A stretch of DNA of 64,000 nt, from contig JAKOGI010000107.1 of assembly GCA_029747015.1 (NCBI GenBank), positions 379,606 through 443,605 of the forward strand. The letters run 5' to 3'. The translations under genes and the position numbers were made by a program. Below the pieces are notes generated by a model. It had not been told where the DNA came from and made no database searches. It saw only the letters and a program-made list of their open reading frames with translations. This stretch comes from Carnegiea gigantea (Eukaryota; Streptophyta; Magnoliopsida; Caryophyllales; Cactaceae). This document shows positions 36,487-49,906 of this stretch, piece after piece (position 1 is the first letter of the stretch; each line of letters starts with the position of its first letter).

Positions 36487-39400
36487 TGTAACGCCCCCAA
36501 GATATAATATCTGATTAATCTAACTTAATCATCATTTATTCACTTATGGATTGCAGTGGAAGTCTATTGACTGGAGGCATTACTGCTGTTCCGTGATAGA
36601 ATGAGGCTACTTGAAACTACTGTAACACTATGTTACCCTCATAATTACCTGATTCGCTAAACTTTGTAAACAAAACAAATATCTATCAGCTTGTGTAGTT
36701 CATAAAACACTTGATAACTTAGCGTTCCCATACCAAGCAGTATCAACCCAAAGTTCAAAAGAATAAACGATAAGTAAAGTTCCAAGGAGCTAGCCTATAA
36801 ATTACTGTGAGCACTTAGCTAGCTAACATTTAGCAAAAACTGCAACTCTCGCTCATTTCCTGCTACCTTCTGACTTACCAGGAGGAGCACTGCTCATTGA
36901 TCCCTTACCTAAAATAGAAAATATAAAAATATTCAAATAATGAGCCAAAGTTCAGCATGTATATTCCTATGCTGTAAAATAAGTTTTGTATTTAATTAGT
37001 TGGACACCTGCATTTCAAAACATTTTATTTTACAAACAAGAGAGAGAGAATATGTAAGTAAAGTCAGTTTGTTGGTTATTATCTGAAAGCATACTCTGAT
37101 TGACGTCTAAAGTGATCTCGAAATAGGTGCACACTTCCTAGGCCAATCGAAAAGCCTGAGTTGTAGCTACGCAGGTAAATTGAAGGACATAAGCCCTGAT
37201 GATTGATAATTAATGGGACCACTTGCTTAGGTTACAAAACACTGCATCAAATGATTCATTGTGTGAACATCATATTGATTTTGTATAGTTTGAGAAACGT
37301 GTGAGTTTTCAAAGAGCACATGCAATGTAGGTACATGGTCCTTGAGATTCTCTCTCATTTCTAATGGAGAATGTTCGTTGGCAGCTTGAAGCGACAAAGG
37401 CGGCCTCATCTCAAATATGAAATTTTTGCAATTAGTGTGAGATTAAGAAATTCTATTAAATTTTTTGACTGATTAAATAATTTAAATTCCCTCGTCCTCA
37501 CTTTTAATTATTCGTATAGCAATTATTATTAATTTAATTGGATTCTATTTTATTTTTATTTTCATTCCTCTCTTTAATATTGTTAACACTCGTTTAATAA
37601 ATGTCATGAGGGCATGACGGTGTGACTTGCCTTGAGTTTATTAATATCGATATTTTCGTCATTACCATTTGAATTATTATTATTATTATTATAAGCTTGT
37701 GGTTAGTTTAATTAGGATTATTATATTAATCATTTTTGGCTTTTTAACAACATGCCATTATTAGATGTGGTCATGATTTGAAGTCATTCGTGACTCAGCC
37801 TAGTGATCTCATGTGCTTAGTTTCGGGTCCAAATCAGGAGACAATCACCTCGTTTCCTTTTTGCTAGCTCCAAACAGGTGGTTAGCATTTAGCTCATCCA
37901 CCATCATTAGGCTTATCGACTAATTTAAGAACGTAACTTAAACCTTGCCAATACTTAAAATCACACCACAATTATTCCCCAAGAAATCCCCAATTTTAAT
38001 TTCCAAATTCTCTTAAATGTTACTCATTAAGCTAATCCTCAAATTTATGTTAAGAAATATCACCGAATTAGTCTAAAAACATTACACATGTCCCTCCATT
38101 CTCTTCTTTACCCTTCTCACTTGCAAATCAAGCTCATGGCATACATGGACACAATAATATCATACATATATTTATCTCACTATTTTCATTCAATATTCAT
38201 TAGAATTCATCTAAAAATCATTAAATCAATACAATTAGGTTTGGGTTCCCATTCAAGCATCCAGACTCCAAACCACAAAATTCATGGTAATAACACACAT
38301 TTACCCACACTCATGTATCCCATTAACATCCTTCAAACATTTACAAAAATTACTCTAAACGTCCTTAAATAAACCAAAAAAAAAGCCTAAATTCCATCCA
38401 ACTTTCAAACCCTCATCACCAACTCATGACCATATCACACACATCCAACATTTACAACCCACTAATTTCATACAATTATTCATTAAAATTAACCTAAACA
38501 CCATTAAATCATCATAAACAACTAAAATTCATATACAACCTCCAAACCACCATATCCATGGCAACTACATAACCAATCAACCCATGTATATCTCATCAAT
38601 TTCTTTCAAATACTCATAAAAATTCATTTACACATCATTAACACGACATAATCAATTTGAAATTGAAATTGAAGTCTAAACCCTCACTTATATTACTCTC
38701 CCTCAACCTTCAACATTTAATTCAATCCAACACCCAAAAATCTAAGAAAATTACATATTAACATTCACCAAAGCTAATCACATCACTACTATCAAAACTT
38801 CAAGCCACAAAACAATTAACCCAAATTAACAAAGACTAGGACTTCACTTTTGAACCCACTTGAGCACTAAAAAGAGATGAAGAGAGAGAGAAAGTGGGAG
38901 CATGGCAGCAACTGGTGGCGACTAGGGGTAGACAACCTGTTGTTTTCGACGACGCGGCGGAAATGAAATAGGGGTGGGGGCCGTTTATAGGGGAGGCAGA
39001 GAGAGATTGGACGGTCTGGGGTTTTTGTGAAAATGGGGGGGTTGTTTGGGGTAGACAGATTAAATTGGGTTTTTTTTTGCTTTTTGAATTTTGTTTTATG
39101 TTTTTTGTAACTTAATATTATCTAGATTTTTTTGGTTTTAACTATAATTGAAATTTTGTTATTTTGATTTATTTTACTTTATTCTTTTTTTCATTCTCTT
39201 GGTCCGAACATACATACATGTTTTTGGCTATAGTTCTTAGCTAAATTTAGGGGCTAATTATTTTTCACCATTAAAAGTGTAAAATTTGGGAAAAAGAAAT
39301 TGATACATCAATTTATTACTCATTGCACTCTGTTATATATATATTACCTTTTTATTACTAGTTCATTGTTGTTTTCTTCTTGTTATTTTTTTTCCTTCTA

Positions 39401-39649
39401 TATTTACTCACTTAATAATAATCAAGCAATCTTGTTTAGTCATTGTTTAAATCTTTATTAATATTCAAATCGGTTATTTGGGAGTACAATGAAATTCATT
39501 TTAAGGTCACCCTGTTATTTCAACCTGCAATTGCACAAGTACATATACATATATAGAATGCTAAACTGAAATGCGACGTCCAACTTAATTAATTTATAAT
39601 TAAGATAATTCGAAGCAATTAGCATGAATTTTAGGTTTGCGCTGTTACA
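36487..39649 (-). repeat. 3' LTR of the chromovirus (3.16 kb)
   Basis: Colinear with 44777-48772 apart from two insertions in that copy. Short ORFs such as 38088-38372 recur in both LTRs and are not genes. Confidence 0.88.
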
Positions 39650-42600
39650 GCTTTCTCCCCTTAAAATAAGTTTCGTCCTCGAAACTTGTAAATTTGGAAG
39701 GAACCTCGATCGTACCTTGAATAGGTATGGGCATTTGCTTTTCATGTCCTCCTCGGTCTCCCATGTGGCTTCAGATGAAGTATGATTGACCCACAGAACC
39801 TTTATCAGAGAAATGCTTTTATTCCAGAGTTGTTTAACTCTGTAGTTTAATATCTGTACCAAACGCTCATGTATATTGGATTATCAACGACCTTTATTAG
39901 ATTTGTCATGATGACATGATTTGGATCTAGATCATACTTTCTGAGCTGTGAAATGTGAAAGACATTATGTACATGCTTAAGCTCTGCCTACAAGTCCAGC
40001 CTATAAGCCACAGGTTTAACTTTTCGATAATTTCATAAGGCCCAACATATTTAGGGTTTAATTTACCCTTGATATTGAATCTTCTTACTACTTTAACTGG
40101 GGATACCTTTAAAAACACTTTATCCCCCACTTGAAACTCTAATGATATTCTTCTTTTATTCGCAAAGCTTTTCTATTGGCTCTGGGCCGCTTTGATATGT
40201 TCTTGAATCTTCCTTATCATTTCAGTGGTCTCTTAAATCAACTCATGCCCTATGGTTAATGCTTTATTGAGCTCATTCAAACACAGTGATGTTCTACACT
40301 TTCTCCCATACAGTGCTTCAAAAGGGACTATCTTAATTTTAGATTGATAGCTGTATTATAAGAGAACTTCACCAATGATAAATAATCTTCCCACTTTCCC
40401 TACAAGTTAAGCATACATGCTCTAAGCATATCCTCTATGATTTGATTCACTCTTTTAGTTTGTCTATTGGTCTCACAGTGATATGATCTACTAAAATTTA
40501 ACTTGATCCCAAAAGATTTTAGCAAGACTTGACAAAATCGAACTAGAAATCTTTGGTCTCTGTTAAACACTATGTCCTTTGATATGTCGTGTAGTCGAAT
40601 TATTTCTTTGATACAACTGTGTTAGTCTCTCTACACCCCAAGTATCATGAATTGGTATAAAATGGGTAAATTTGGTGAGTCTATCCATAACAACCCAAAT
40701 GACATTCTTCTTTGAAGTAGAAAGGGGCAATCCCATAATATCAATTGAAATTGAATTCCACTTCTAGGTAGGAACCTCTAAAGGCCTCAATTCCCCTACA
40801 AGATGCTAACGTTCAGTTTTTACCTTGTGACACGTCAAACATTTATCTATATACTCTAGAATCTCACTCTTCATGTTATCCCACTAGAAGAATTGCTTCA
40901 AATCCCTATACATTTTTGTTCCTCTTGGGTGCAATAAGTATCAAGTATTATGGGCTTCCTTAAAGATCTTTCTCTTCAACTCCTTGTTGGGTACACATAG
41001 TCTATTTCAAAACCTCAAGTTTTCATCTTCATGTATTACGAAACCAGGCGATTTCCTGTATGTGACCCTAAATCTAAGCTTCTCTAGCTTAGCGTCAGCC
41101 TTTGGACTTGCCTTAAATTTTTCTACTATGGAAGGTTGCACCTCTAATGCTGACAATAGCCCATCTATGTACCCTGGTAACACAAGTTCCATACCCATGT
41201 TTTCAAGGTCCTTTAGAATGTCGGGTTGGGTGCTTATTATTGTGTTTAACATGTGCTGGGTCTTTTTACTTAGTGCATCTACTACCACATTTATCTTCCC
41301 AAGATGGTATTGGATTTACATACCGTAATCCTTAAGCAATTTCAACCATTGTCATTGCCTTAAGTTGATTTCTTTTTTAGTAACGATATGCTTTAGGCTC
41401 TGGAGGTTGATACCAATCTTACACGGCACCCCGTACAGGTAGTGTCAACATATTTTTAGAGCAAAAACTACCATAGCTAATTCCTGGCCATAAGTCGGGT
41501 AGTTTTTTTCATAACGCTTGAGTCACCTAGAGGCATAGTCCATTACCTTGTCATCTTGCATTAATATACAATCTAACTGGTTCACAAAAGCATCACTGTA
41601 AATAGTATACTCTTTTTCTTTTACGGGTAAGGTAAGGATAGATGATGTTATTAAGCGTCTCTTTAGTTCTTAAAATGCCTCTTCATCCTTATCCGACCAC
41701 TCGAATTTTAGTAGTTTTCTTTAACAGATTGATTAGTAGGATGCTATTTTTGAAACAACCCTCATGAATCTCCTATAGTATCGTGTTAAACCTAAGAAAC
41801 TCCTTAATTCTGTCACATTGGTAGTCTGGACCATTTAGTAGCCGCCTTTCTCTTATGAGAGTCAACTTTGATTCCTTCCTTAGAAACTACATGTCCTAAA
41901 AATGTCATTTTCGTTAATCAAAACTCACACTTTTTCATTTTAGTATGTAACTAATGTTCGCTCAAGGTTTACAATACAGTCCTCAAATGATTAACATGCT
42001 CCTTCTTGTCCTTGGACTATATTAGAATACCATTTATGAAAACCACTACAAATTTGTCTAAATAAGGTCTGAAAACTCTATTCATAAGATCCACAAAGGT
42101 AGCAGGGGCATTGGTAAGTCCAAAAGCCATCACTGTAAACTCTTAATGACTATATCTGGCCTTGAAGGCAGTTTTGGGAATGTCTTCTGGCTTAATCCTA
42201 ATCTGATGATAACCAAACCTCATGTTGATCTTTGAAACACCCCAACTCCTTGCAATTGATCAAATAAATCATCTATTCAAGGCAAAGGATGCTTGTTCTT
42301 AATGGTAATCTTGTTTAGCTCCTTATTGCACAACCTTAAGGTTCCATTACTTTTCTTCACAGACAAAACTGGGGCTCCCTAGAGTGATGCACTATGCCTA
42401 ATAAACCCTTTTCGTAGTAATTAATCCAATTGGGTTTCAATTATTTGAACTCTATTGAGGCTATTCTATATGGAGCATTTGAAATAGGTTGCGCACTAGG
42501 AATTAATCAATCTCAAAGCCCATATCCCTTTGAGGAGGTAGACCCGAAAACTCCTTAGAAAAACATCAGAAAATTCACAAATTGCTAGGATATTTTCTAT

Positions 42601-43150
42601 TATCATCTCCTCATCCTTAGCTTTAGTAGCATAGCACAAATAGCCCATGCACCCTTGCCTTAACAATTTAGTTACCTTCATAATTGAAATTATAAAATAT
42701 TCTTTCCCAAGTCTTTCATCGTAGAAACACACTTCTCGACCTTCTTGGTTCTTTATAGGGTGACCTTATGATCCCTACAATCTCTGATTGCCCCATATAC
42801 AGTCAACTAATCCAATCCCAGTATTATATGGAATTCTGACATATCAAACTGAATCAAGTCCCCAGGAAACTCATGCTTAGCAATCACAATAGGAACATGC
42901 TTATAAAGAACAGGCATCCCATCACTTGTCCATTTGGCAAACTAATTCTATGGTTCATCCACTCTTTATCTTTTTTCAAATTCAATTGCAATACAACTCG
43001 GGTGGATATAAATGAATGAATAGCACCTGAATTAAACAAGACACAAAATGGTTTAAAAAGAGGGTTCCGGTGACAACCATACCAGAAACTGTAGCTTCCT
43101 TCTTGCTCATTATGTAAACTCATCCTGTCGTTAGGGGTTTAGAGGATAGG
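39650..43150 (-). pseudogene. chromovirus pol: PR, RT, RNase H, IN, chromodomain
   Basis: Minus strand in order. PR near 43,050 reads VLFNSGAIHSFIS, with Asn where the family has catalytic Asp. RT near 42,030 reads VVFINGILI in place of the Y/FxDD motif. The RNase H end reads DALSKKTQHMLN (41007-41288). IN reads VIWVVMDRLTKFTHF near 40,690, and its C-terminus (39927-40130) reads GDKVFLKVSPVK with GKLNPKYVGPYEI. The chromodomain (39515-39862) reads VLWVNHTSSEATWETEEDM. Stops and frameshifts occur throughout. Chromodomains of this group direct integration to heterochromatin. Confidence 0.87.
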
Positions 43151-44213
43151 GTTCCCTAACGTGGCTGTGCTACAGGCCTTGCAAATCCCTTTTCTACGGC
43201 CTTCTGTCTTTTAGGGCAAGTGGCAATTAAATGATCGGGGCTTCCACACCACACGCATTTGTTAGTATTTACACGACACTCGGCTATGGTATGGTTTGTC
43301 TGGCCACAGTTAGCGTACGGTTCTGTTAAACCTACTGGACGTCTCTTAGCAGGGCCAGCAGCAAGTTTCTTCTCAGTCACACTCTCAGCTGATGTGCCAT
43401 GATCATTCCACTTCCTCTTCTGATTTCCTGGGTTCAAAGCCCTTAACTCACCCATCACTCGTTCTACCTTAACAGCTCCGTCGTATAACTCCTAATAAGT
43501 TTGAATTGGTTGACCCGCTATTTGATTTCAAATATGAAAAGCTAGACCTTCACCAACCTTCTTATTTTCAGCCTATCAAATGCCACAAAGTCTGGAGCAA
43601 ATCTTGATAACTTAGTGAACTTACTAGCTTTTTGCATCACAGTTATATCGCCACTCATCTTCAACTCTATGAATTCCTTCTCTTTCTGCGTTGAACTGTG
43701 ACTGGGTAAAACTTACTCCTATGCTCCTTGATAAATTTAGCCCAAGTAAGCTCAGGTCCTTATAACTTATATTTCACAGTGCTCCGCCAGATATCTGCTT
43801 CACCAACTAAGTAAAAGTCCCCATGTTCACCTTTTTTTTCTCCTCAGGTACTTCAACTACTGCACATATTTTCTCCATTTTCCTAATCCAGATCTCAAGT
43901 TCTATAGGATCAAGTTTTCGTTATAAAGCTTAGGGTCGCATCGGGCTACCCTATCAGCTAGTTTACCAAATTTTGGAGGTTTTTCTAGAGGTACAGGGGG
44001 TACAGGAAAATCACGTTCATCCAATCAGCCCCCTCTTCGTTAACTCAGCTACCTAGTTTTTCCAATAATTTGGACATTCTTCATGACTAGAAACTTCCAG
44101 AGCTACCATTGGACCTCCATTAGGGTTTTGCTGGGGTTCTCACTCACTTAGTTACCTGAACCATTAGTCTCACTTTCATTGCTATTCAAATTGTTGTTTA
44201 TGGACTCTGACAT
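43150..44213 (-). pseudogene. chromovirus gag
   Basis: The likely start is ATG at 44213-44211 (MSES). The frame soon breaks; gag-like stretches (EKPPKFGKLADRVARCDPKLY near 43,950) can be read between stops. The best-preserved piece is the nucleocapsid at 43156-43458 with two CCHC knuckles: CGQTNHTIAEC, whose first Cys is lost, and an intact CVWCGSPDHLIATC. Inactive. Confidence 0.8.
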
Positions 44214-44759
44214 ACTGAATCACATGAACAAAATTTATTATCTAAATTTGCATGACATTATGATAAAGCAATAATCATACAGAATCAAAGGACACTTAAC
44301 TCAAACATTACTTTCATTGCATATGCATACATGTAGAGACCACCAAAAGAGTATTGTAGTATATCATGTTAGCATCTCCCGTATTTTTGTTGGGATTTCT
44401 AACTTAGTCCCCAATCACGCCTACTAACTTGAGTCATCTGCCTAGTCAAATCCACCCCAAACCCAAAAAGAAAATGCGAATCACATCATTGTTAGGTTAG
44501 CCCACCTATATCTACTATATATATGGGAAATGTAAAAAGAATAGCACCCTACACTGGCAGTACGACATATACTAGCAAAAATCAAGGCTCAAACAAAAAT
44601 AAGTAGCTCAACTCTAACGATCCTCAGATTGATCGTAATCAGGGTTAGAGGAATCATCGTCCCCTAACCCTTGTCACTAATACCATAAGTCATCTTTATG
44701 TCTAAATCCTCACAACCTAACCTTCAAACGTCCTACAGCTCACAGTGATTCGCTAACCT

Positions 44760-44772
44760 GGCTCTAATACCA
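44760..44772 (-). other. primer-binding site of the chromovirus
   Basis: Minus strand TGGTATTAGAGCC lies next to the 5' LTR. It is one transition away from the initiator-Met tRNA site TGGTATCAGAGC. Confidence 0.8.
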
Positions 44773-45975
44773 CAACTATAACCCCTCTAAGATATAATGT
44801 CTGATTAATCTAATTTAATCACTTATTCACTTATGAATTGCAACGGAAGTCTATTGACTGGAGGTATTACAGCCATTTCGTGATGGAACAATGATACCTG
44901 AAACTACTGTAACACTATGTTACCCTCGTAATTACCTGATTTACTAAACTTTGTAAACAAAACAAACATCTGTCAACTTGTGTAGTTCATAAAACACGTG
45001 ATAACTTAGCATTCCAATACCAAAAATTATCAACCCAAAGTTCAAAAGAATAAACAATAAGCAAAATTCCAAGGAGCTAGCTTATAAATTACTGTAAACG
45101 CTTGGCTAGCTAACGTTCAGCAAAAACTATGACTCTCGCTCATTTCTTGCTACCTTTTGACTTGCCACGAGGAGGACTGTTTATTGATCCTCTACCTAAA
45201 ATAAAAAACATAAAAACATTCAAATAATAAGTCGAAACTCAGCACGTACATTCCTATGCTGTAAAATAAGTTTTGTATTCATTCAGTTGGGTGCTCGCAT
45301 TTTAAAACATTTTGTTTTACAAACAAGAGAGAGGGAGAATGTGTAAGCAAAGTTGATTTGTCAGTTATTATTTAAAAGTAGACCTTGATTAACATCTGAA
45401 GCAATCTTGAGATAGGTGCGCGCCTCCCAAGATGATCGGAAAGCCTGAGTTATAGCCGCACAGGTAAATTGAAGAGTATAAGCCTTGATAAATGATAATT
45501 GATGCGGCCACTTACTTGGATGACCAAACATTACGTCAAATGATTCATTATATGAACATTTTATTGATTTTGTATAGTTTGAGAAACATGTGAGTTTTCA
45601 AAGAGTACAGGCGATGTACGTACCTAGTCCTTAAGATTCTCTCTCCTTTTTAATGGAGAATGTTTGTTGATAGCTTGAACCGATAGAGATAGCCTCCCTT
45701 CTGCTTCAAATATGTAATTTTTGCAATTAGGGTGAGATTAAGAAATTCTATTAAGTTTTCTGACTAATTAAATAATTTAAATTCCTTCGGCCTCACTTTT
45801 AATTATTCATATAACGATTATTATTAATTTAATTTGATTCTATTTTATTTTTGTTTTCATTCCTCTCTTTAATATTGTTTACGCTTGTTTAATAAATGTT
45901 ATAAGGGCATGACGGTGTGACTCGCCTTGGGTTTATTAATATCGACGTTATTGTCATTACCATTCGAATAATTAC

Positions 45976-46020
<45 letters not shown>
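45976..46020. repeat. (TAT)15 microsatellite
   Basis: An uninterrupted trinucleotide run inside the 5' LTR. The matching site in the 3' LTR (about 37676-37693) has only a few units. Confidence 0.95.
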
Positions 46021-46021
<1 letters not shown>

Positions 46022-47119
46022 AGCTTGCTAATATCATCGTTTTGTCTTACTTGTTAGTGCAATCGTCAATGGTATTACTATTATTATCGTCATCTTGTCG
46101 CACTTATTATTATTAGCGTTAGTGTTATTAGAATTGTGGTTACTTTTATTAAGATTATTATTATCTTAATCATTATTGGCTTTTTAAGAAAGTGCCATTA
46201 GTTGTGGTCATGATTTGAAGTTATTCGCGACTCAGCCTAGTGATGTCATGTGCTTGGTTTCAGGTCCAAATCGAGAAACAATCACTTTGTATCCTTTTTG
46301 CTAGCTCCAAATAGGTGCTTAGCATTTAGCTGATCCACCATCATTAGGCTTATCGACTAATTTAAGAGTGTAACTCAAACCTTGCCAATACTGAAAATCA
46401 CACTACAATTATACCCCAAGTTTGCATACTTAACTCATCGAAATCCCCAATTTTAGTTTCCAAGTTCTCTTAAACGTTACTCATTAAGTTAATCCTCAAG
46501 TTTACATTAAGAAATATCACCGAATTAGTCCAACAACATTACATCTGTCCCTCCATTCTCTTCTTTACCCTTCTCACTTACAAATCAAGCTCACGACATA
46601 CATGGAGACAACAATATCATACATATATTTATCTTACTATTTTCATTCAATATTCACCAGAATTCATCTAAAAATCATTAAATCAACACAACTAGGTTTG
46701 GGTTCCCATTCAAGCATCCAGACTCCAAACAACCAAATTCATGGCCATAACACACCCTTATCCACACTCATGTATCCCATTAATGTCCTTCAAATATTTA
46801 CTAAATTGCTCTAAACATTCTTAAATAAACATATACAAGCCTAAATTCCATCCAACTATCAAACCCTCATCACCAACTCATGACCATATCACACACATCC
46901 AACATTTATAACCCACTAATTTATTCAATTATTCATTAAAATTAACCTAAACACCATTAAATCATCATAAACCACTAAAATTCACATACAACCTCCAAAC
47001 CACCATATCCATGGCAACTAGACAACCAATCAACCAATGTATATCTCATCAATTTCTTTTAAATACTCGTAGAAATTTATTTGCACATCATTAACCCAAC
47101 ATAATGAATTTGAAATTGG

Positions 47120-47807
47120 AGAAAAATCCCCGTCCCAAATGGGAATGGGGGCGGGGATGGGTACAGAAATAAATCCCCGAGCGGGGATGGGGGCGGGGAC
47201 GGGGCAAAAATTTACCCCATCCCCGTCCTCGATTCCCTGCTCAAGAAAATATCTCGGCCCCCATCCTCATTTCCCCATCCCTGGCTGGGGAAAAATTCTC
47301 ATCCCCTTCCGTACATATTAATTTAGAATTAAATATGAACCTTTTATTTGTGAACATAATACTAAGGTTATATCGGTATATTAAGTTTAAAAAATTGTAG
47401 ATTGTATGAACTTGTTTTGTGTAATTTGTGCATTGCTAGACTTATATTGTATGGACTTCTTAAACTTTAATTTAGGCAAGATTGTAAACTTTAATGAAAT
47501 TTGTTAGAATTATATTGCATAGAGCCTACGAGAGCATATTGTACAATTAATTAGTTTAGAATTTAGGGATGATAAATTGGGCTTTCATCCAAGACTTGTA
47601 ATGTAGCTATCACAAAAGAGGAGAAAAAATGACAGGTAAAAATTCCCGTTGGGGCCCCATCGGGGATTAGATCCCCTAGGGAGACGGAGATGGGGGGACA
47701 TTTTTCCCCACAACGGGGAATGGGGCGGGGATGGGGAATGGAGATCTTAGTGGGGACGGGGTCAGGGAATATGCCTCCCATTCCCAAACCACCCATTGCC
47801 ATCCCTA
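47120..47807. mobile_element. G-run-rich non-autonomous DNA transposon (hAT-like)
   Basis: Present in the right LTR and absent at the matching site of the left LTR (near 38,680). The right end reads, on the opposite strand, TAGGGATGGCAATGGG, like many plant hAT termini. Both ends are packed with GGGGATGGGG/GGGGCGGGGA words and their complements, while the centre is AT-rich. The left end lacks the expected TAGGGATGGC start and seems truncated. There is no transposase frame; the ORFs here only read the G runs. Confidence 0.72.
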
Positions 47808-48772
47808 CTCCAAACCCTCACTTATCATACTCTCTGTCAACCTTCAACATTCAATTCAATCCAACACCCACAAATCTAGGAAAATTACATATTAACATTC
47901 AGCGAAGCTAATTACATCACTACTATCAAAAATTTAAGCCACAAAAATAATTAACCCAAATTAGAAGAGATTAGGGCTTCATCTTTGAACCCACGTGAGC
48001 ACTAAAAAGAGATGAAGAGAGAGAGAAAGTGGGAGCATGGCGGCAATCGACGACGACTGGTTGTTTCCAGCGGCGCGGCGGAAGGCGAAACAGGGGTGGG
48101 GGGCTGTTTACAGGGGAGGCAGAGAGAGATTGGGGGGTCTAGGGTTTTCATGAAAATTGGGGGGGGTACGGTAGATAGATTAAATTGGGTTTTTTTTTTG
48201 CTTTTTGAATTTTGTTTTTTTTTTTTGTAACTTAATATTATCTAGATTTTTCTAGTTTTAAGTATAATTGAAATTTTGTTATTTTGGTTTGTTGTACTTT
48301 ATTTTTTTTTCATTTTATTGGTCCTAACATACGTACATATTTTTGGCTATAGTTCTTAGCTAAATTTAGGGGCTAATTATTTTTCACCATTAAAAGTGTA
48401 AAATTTGGGGAAACGAAGTTGATATGGCAATTTGTTACTCATTGCATTCTCTTATATTTATATTTTACCTTTTTATTATTAGTTCATTGTTGTTTTTCTT
48501 ACTATTATTTTTTTTTCCTTGTGAATTTACTCACTTAATAATAATCAAGCAATCTTATTTAGTCATCATTTAAATCTTTAGCAATATTCCAATAGGTTAT
48601 TTGGCAGTATAATGAAATTCATTTTAAGGTCACCTTGCCGTTTCAACCTGCAATTGCATAAATATGTATGCATATATAGAATGCTAAACTAAAATGCGAC
48701 GCCCAGCTTAATTAATTTATGATTAAGATAATTCGAAGCAATTCGCATGAATTTTAGGTTTGGACCGTTACT

Positions 48773-49906
48773 GCTAGATTTGGGTAATTTGAATTTGAAA
48801 TTTTACTGGCAAACTGAAGTTGTAGAGGGAGGCAAGATTGCATGCGATTTCAAAATTGGAAGAGGGAAGCCTTCTCAACTTATATCATGTTCATATTTAT
48901 AATATAAAGATTTGGTAGGATACGAAAAGAACTATTGAAAAATATATTAGATGGATAATTTTGGTTTAAAAAGATAAACATGTCGTTTGTTTTTAACAAG
49001 AATGGTTTAGTCATTTATTTTTTTTAAATAGGGGTGTGGGGATGGGACATCGGTTCCAAAAGATAACTGGATGAAGGGCAATTATAGCAATTAAGAAAAT
49101 GGAAATATTTATTTTATACAATAAAGATAAAAATATAATAAGCTTTTCAAAAGCAAAAATTGAAAAGATACAAGAGTAGTTTTTTGAATCAAGTAATGAC
49201 GGCGGTTAGAGAAGGGATGCAGGTAGTTTCATAGGATTAACTCGTTTTTTTCTTAGAAGAATATTAAGTAATATTTAATTTATAGGTCGAGATTTGCCTT
49301 ACAAAGTGATCAATGGTCCCCAAACGCTACTACTTGGAAAATTAGGATTGAGGGAGGATGGGCTTTTGAGCCTCATCCATGTTACAACGTATTATATAAA
49401 GATACAAAGACAAAGATGCAAAGTTTAGTGTAGTCAGTTAACTAATATTTTGCCTGATATTAATGGGTCATTATTGATTTTGAACAGTAATGATATGGTC
49501 CACCCGGTTGTACATTTCCAAATGTAGAACCGGCTCCATTATTGTCCCACATGACGCGCGCCACATCAGAAATCAAAAAACCGCTCACAAAAACAAAAGT
49601 AAAAGTGCTCAGAAATTGTCAATTCAAATGATTCACAACCCGATGAACTTCCCCTCACACTCTCTCTGAACTGCTTACATTGGTGCTTAATTGGGTGAAA
49701 TCTGCAGCGATTGTTCATAGATTCTATCCAAAAATCTTCAAAAAATCTTCTTTGAAACTTGGAGGAAGCATTTCGATGTAAGTTTTACCAACAAACGTAA
49801 TTAATTTGCATGTTTAAACAAACACAATGAACTCACTCGAACGAAGTGACATTCTAGGTTTTAAGAAAATTGTGCTCTGATAATTGCACTTTTGCAATGT
49901 TTACAG
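48773..49906 (+). other. spacer and possible 5' region of the following gene
   Basis: No coding sequence up to about 49,490. From about 49,500 the base composition rises and includes ACGCGCGCC. A likely untranslated exon ends TTTCGAT before GTAAGT near 49,780, and an acceptor TTTACAG lies just before the ATG at 49,907. Promoter elements were not identified with confidence. Confidence 0.4.

Larger units (their letters stand above)
36487..48772 (-). mobile_element. chromodomain Ty3/gypsy retrotransposon (Tekay/Del-like), decayed
   Basis: LTRs at 36487-39649 and 44777-48772 flank about 5.1 kb with gag, PR, RT, RNase H, IN and a chromodomain on the minus strand. The left LTR starts TGTAACGCCC and ends CTGTTACA; the right copy's ends have mutated to TATAACCCC and CGTTACT. 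Flanking ATTAG and GCTAG match at only three of five bases, so the target duplication is imperfect. The primer site resembles tRNA-iMet. The coding region is riddled with stops, and the element is inactive. Confidence 0.87.
44777..48772 (-). repeat. 5' LTR of the chromovirus (4.0 kb with insertions)
   Basis: Pairs with 36487-39649. It is longer because of an expanded ATT-rich stretch around 45960-46190 and a 0.69-kb insertion at 47120-47807. The termini are mutated. Confidence 0.86.

Noticed and set aside
47139..47911. Gly/Met- and Pro-rich ORFs
   Set aside because: Translations of G-run repeats in the hAT-like insertion, not proteins.
36487..48772. Clear 5-bp TSD for the chromovirus
   Set aside because: Flanks ATTAG and GCTAG agree at only three positions and the right terminus is mutated, so it is reported as imperfect.
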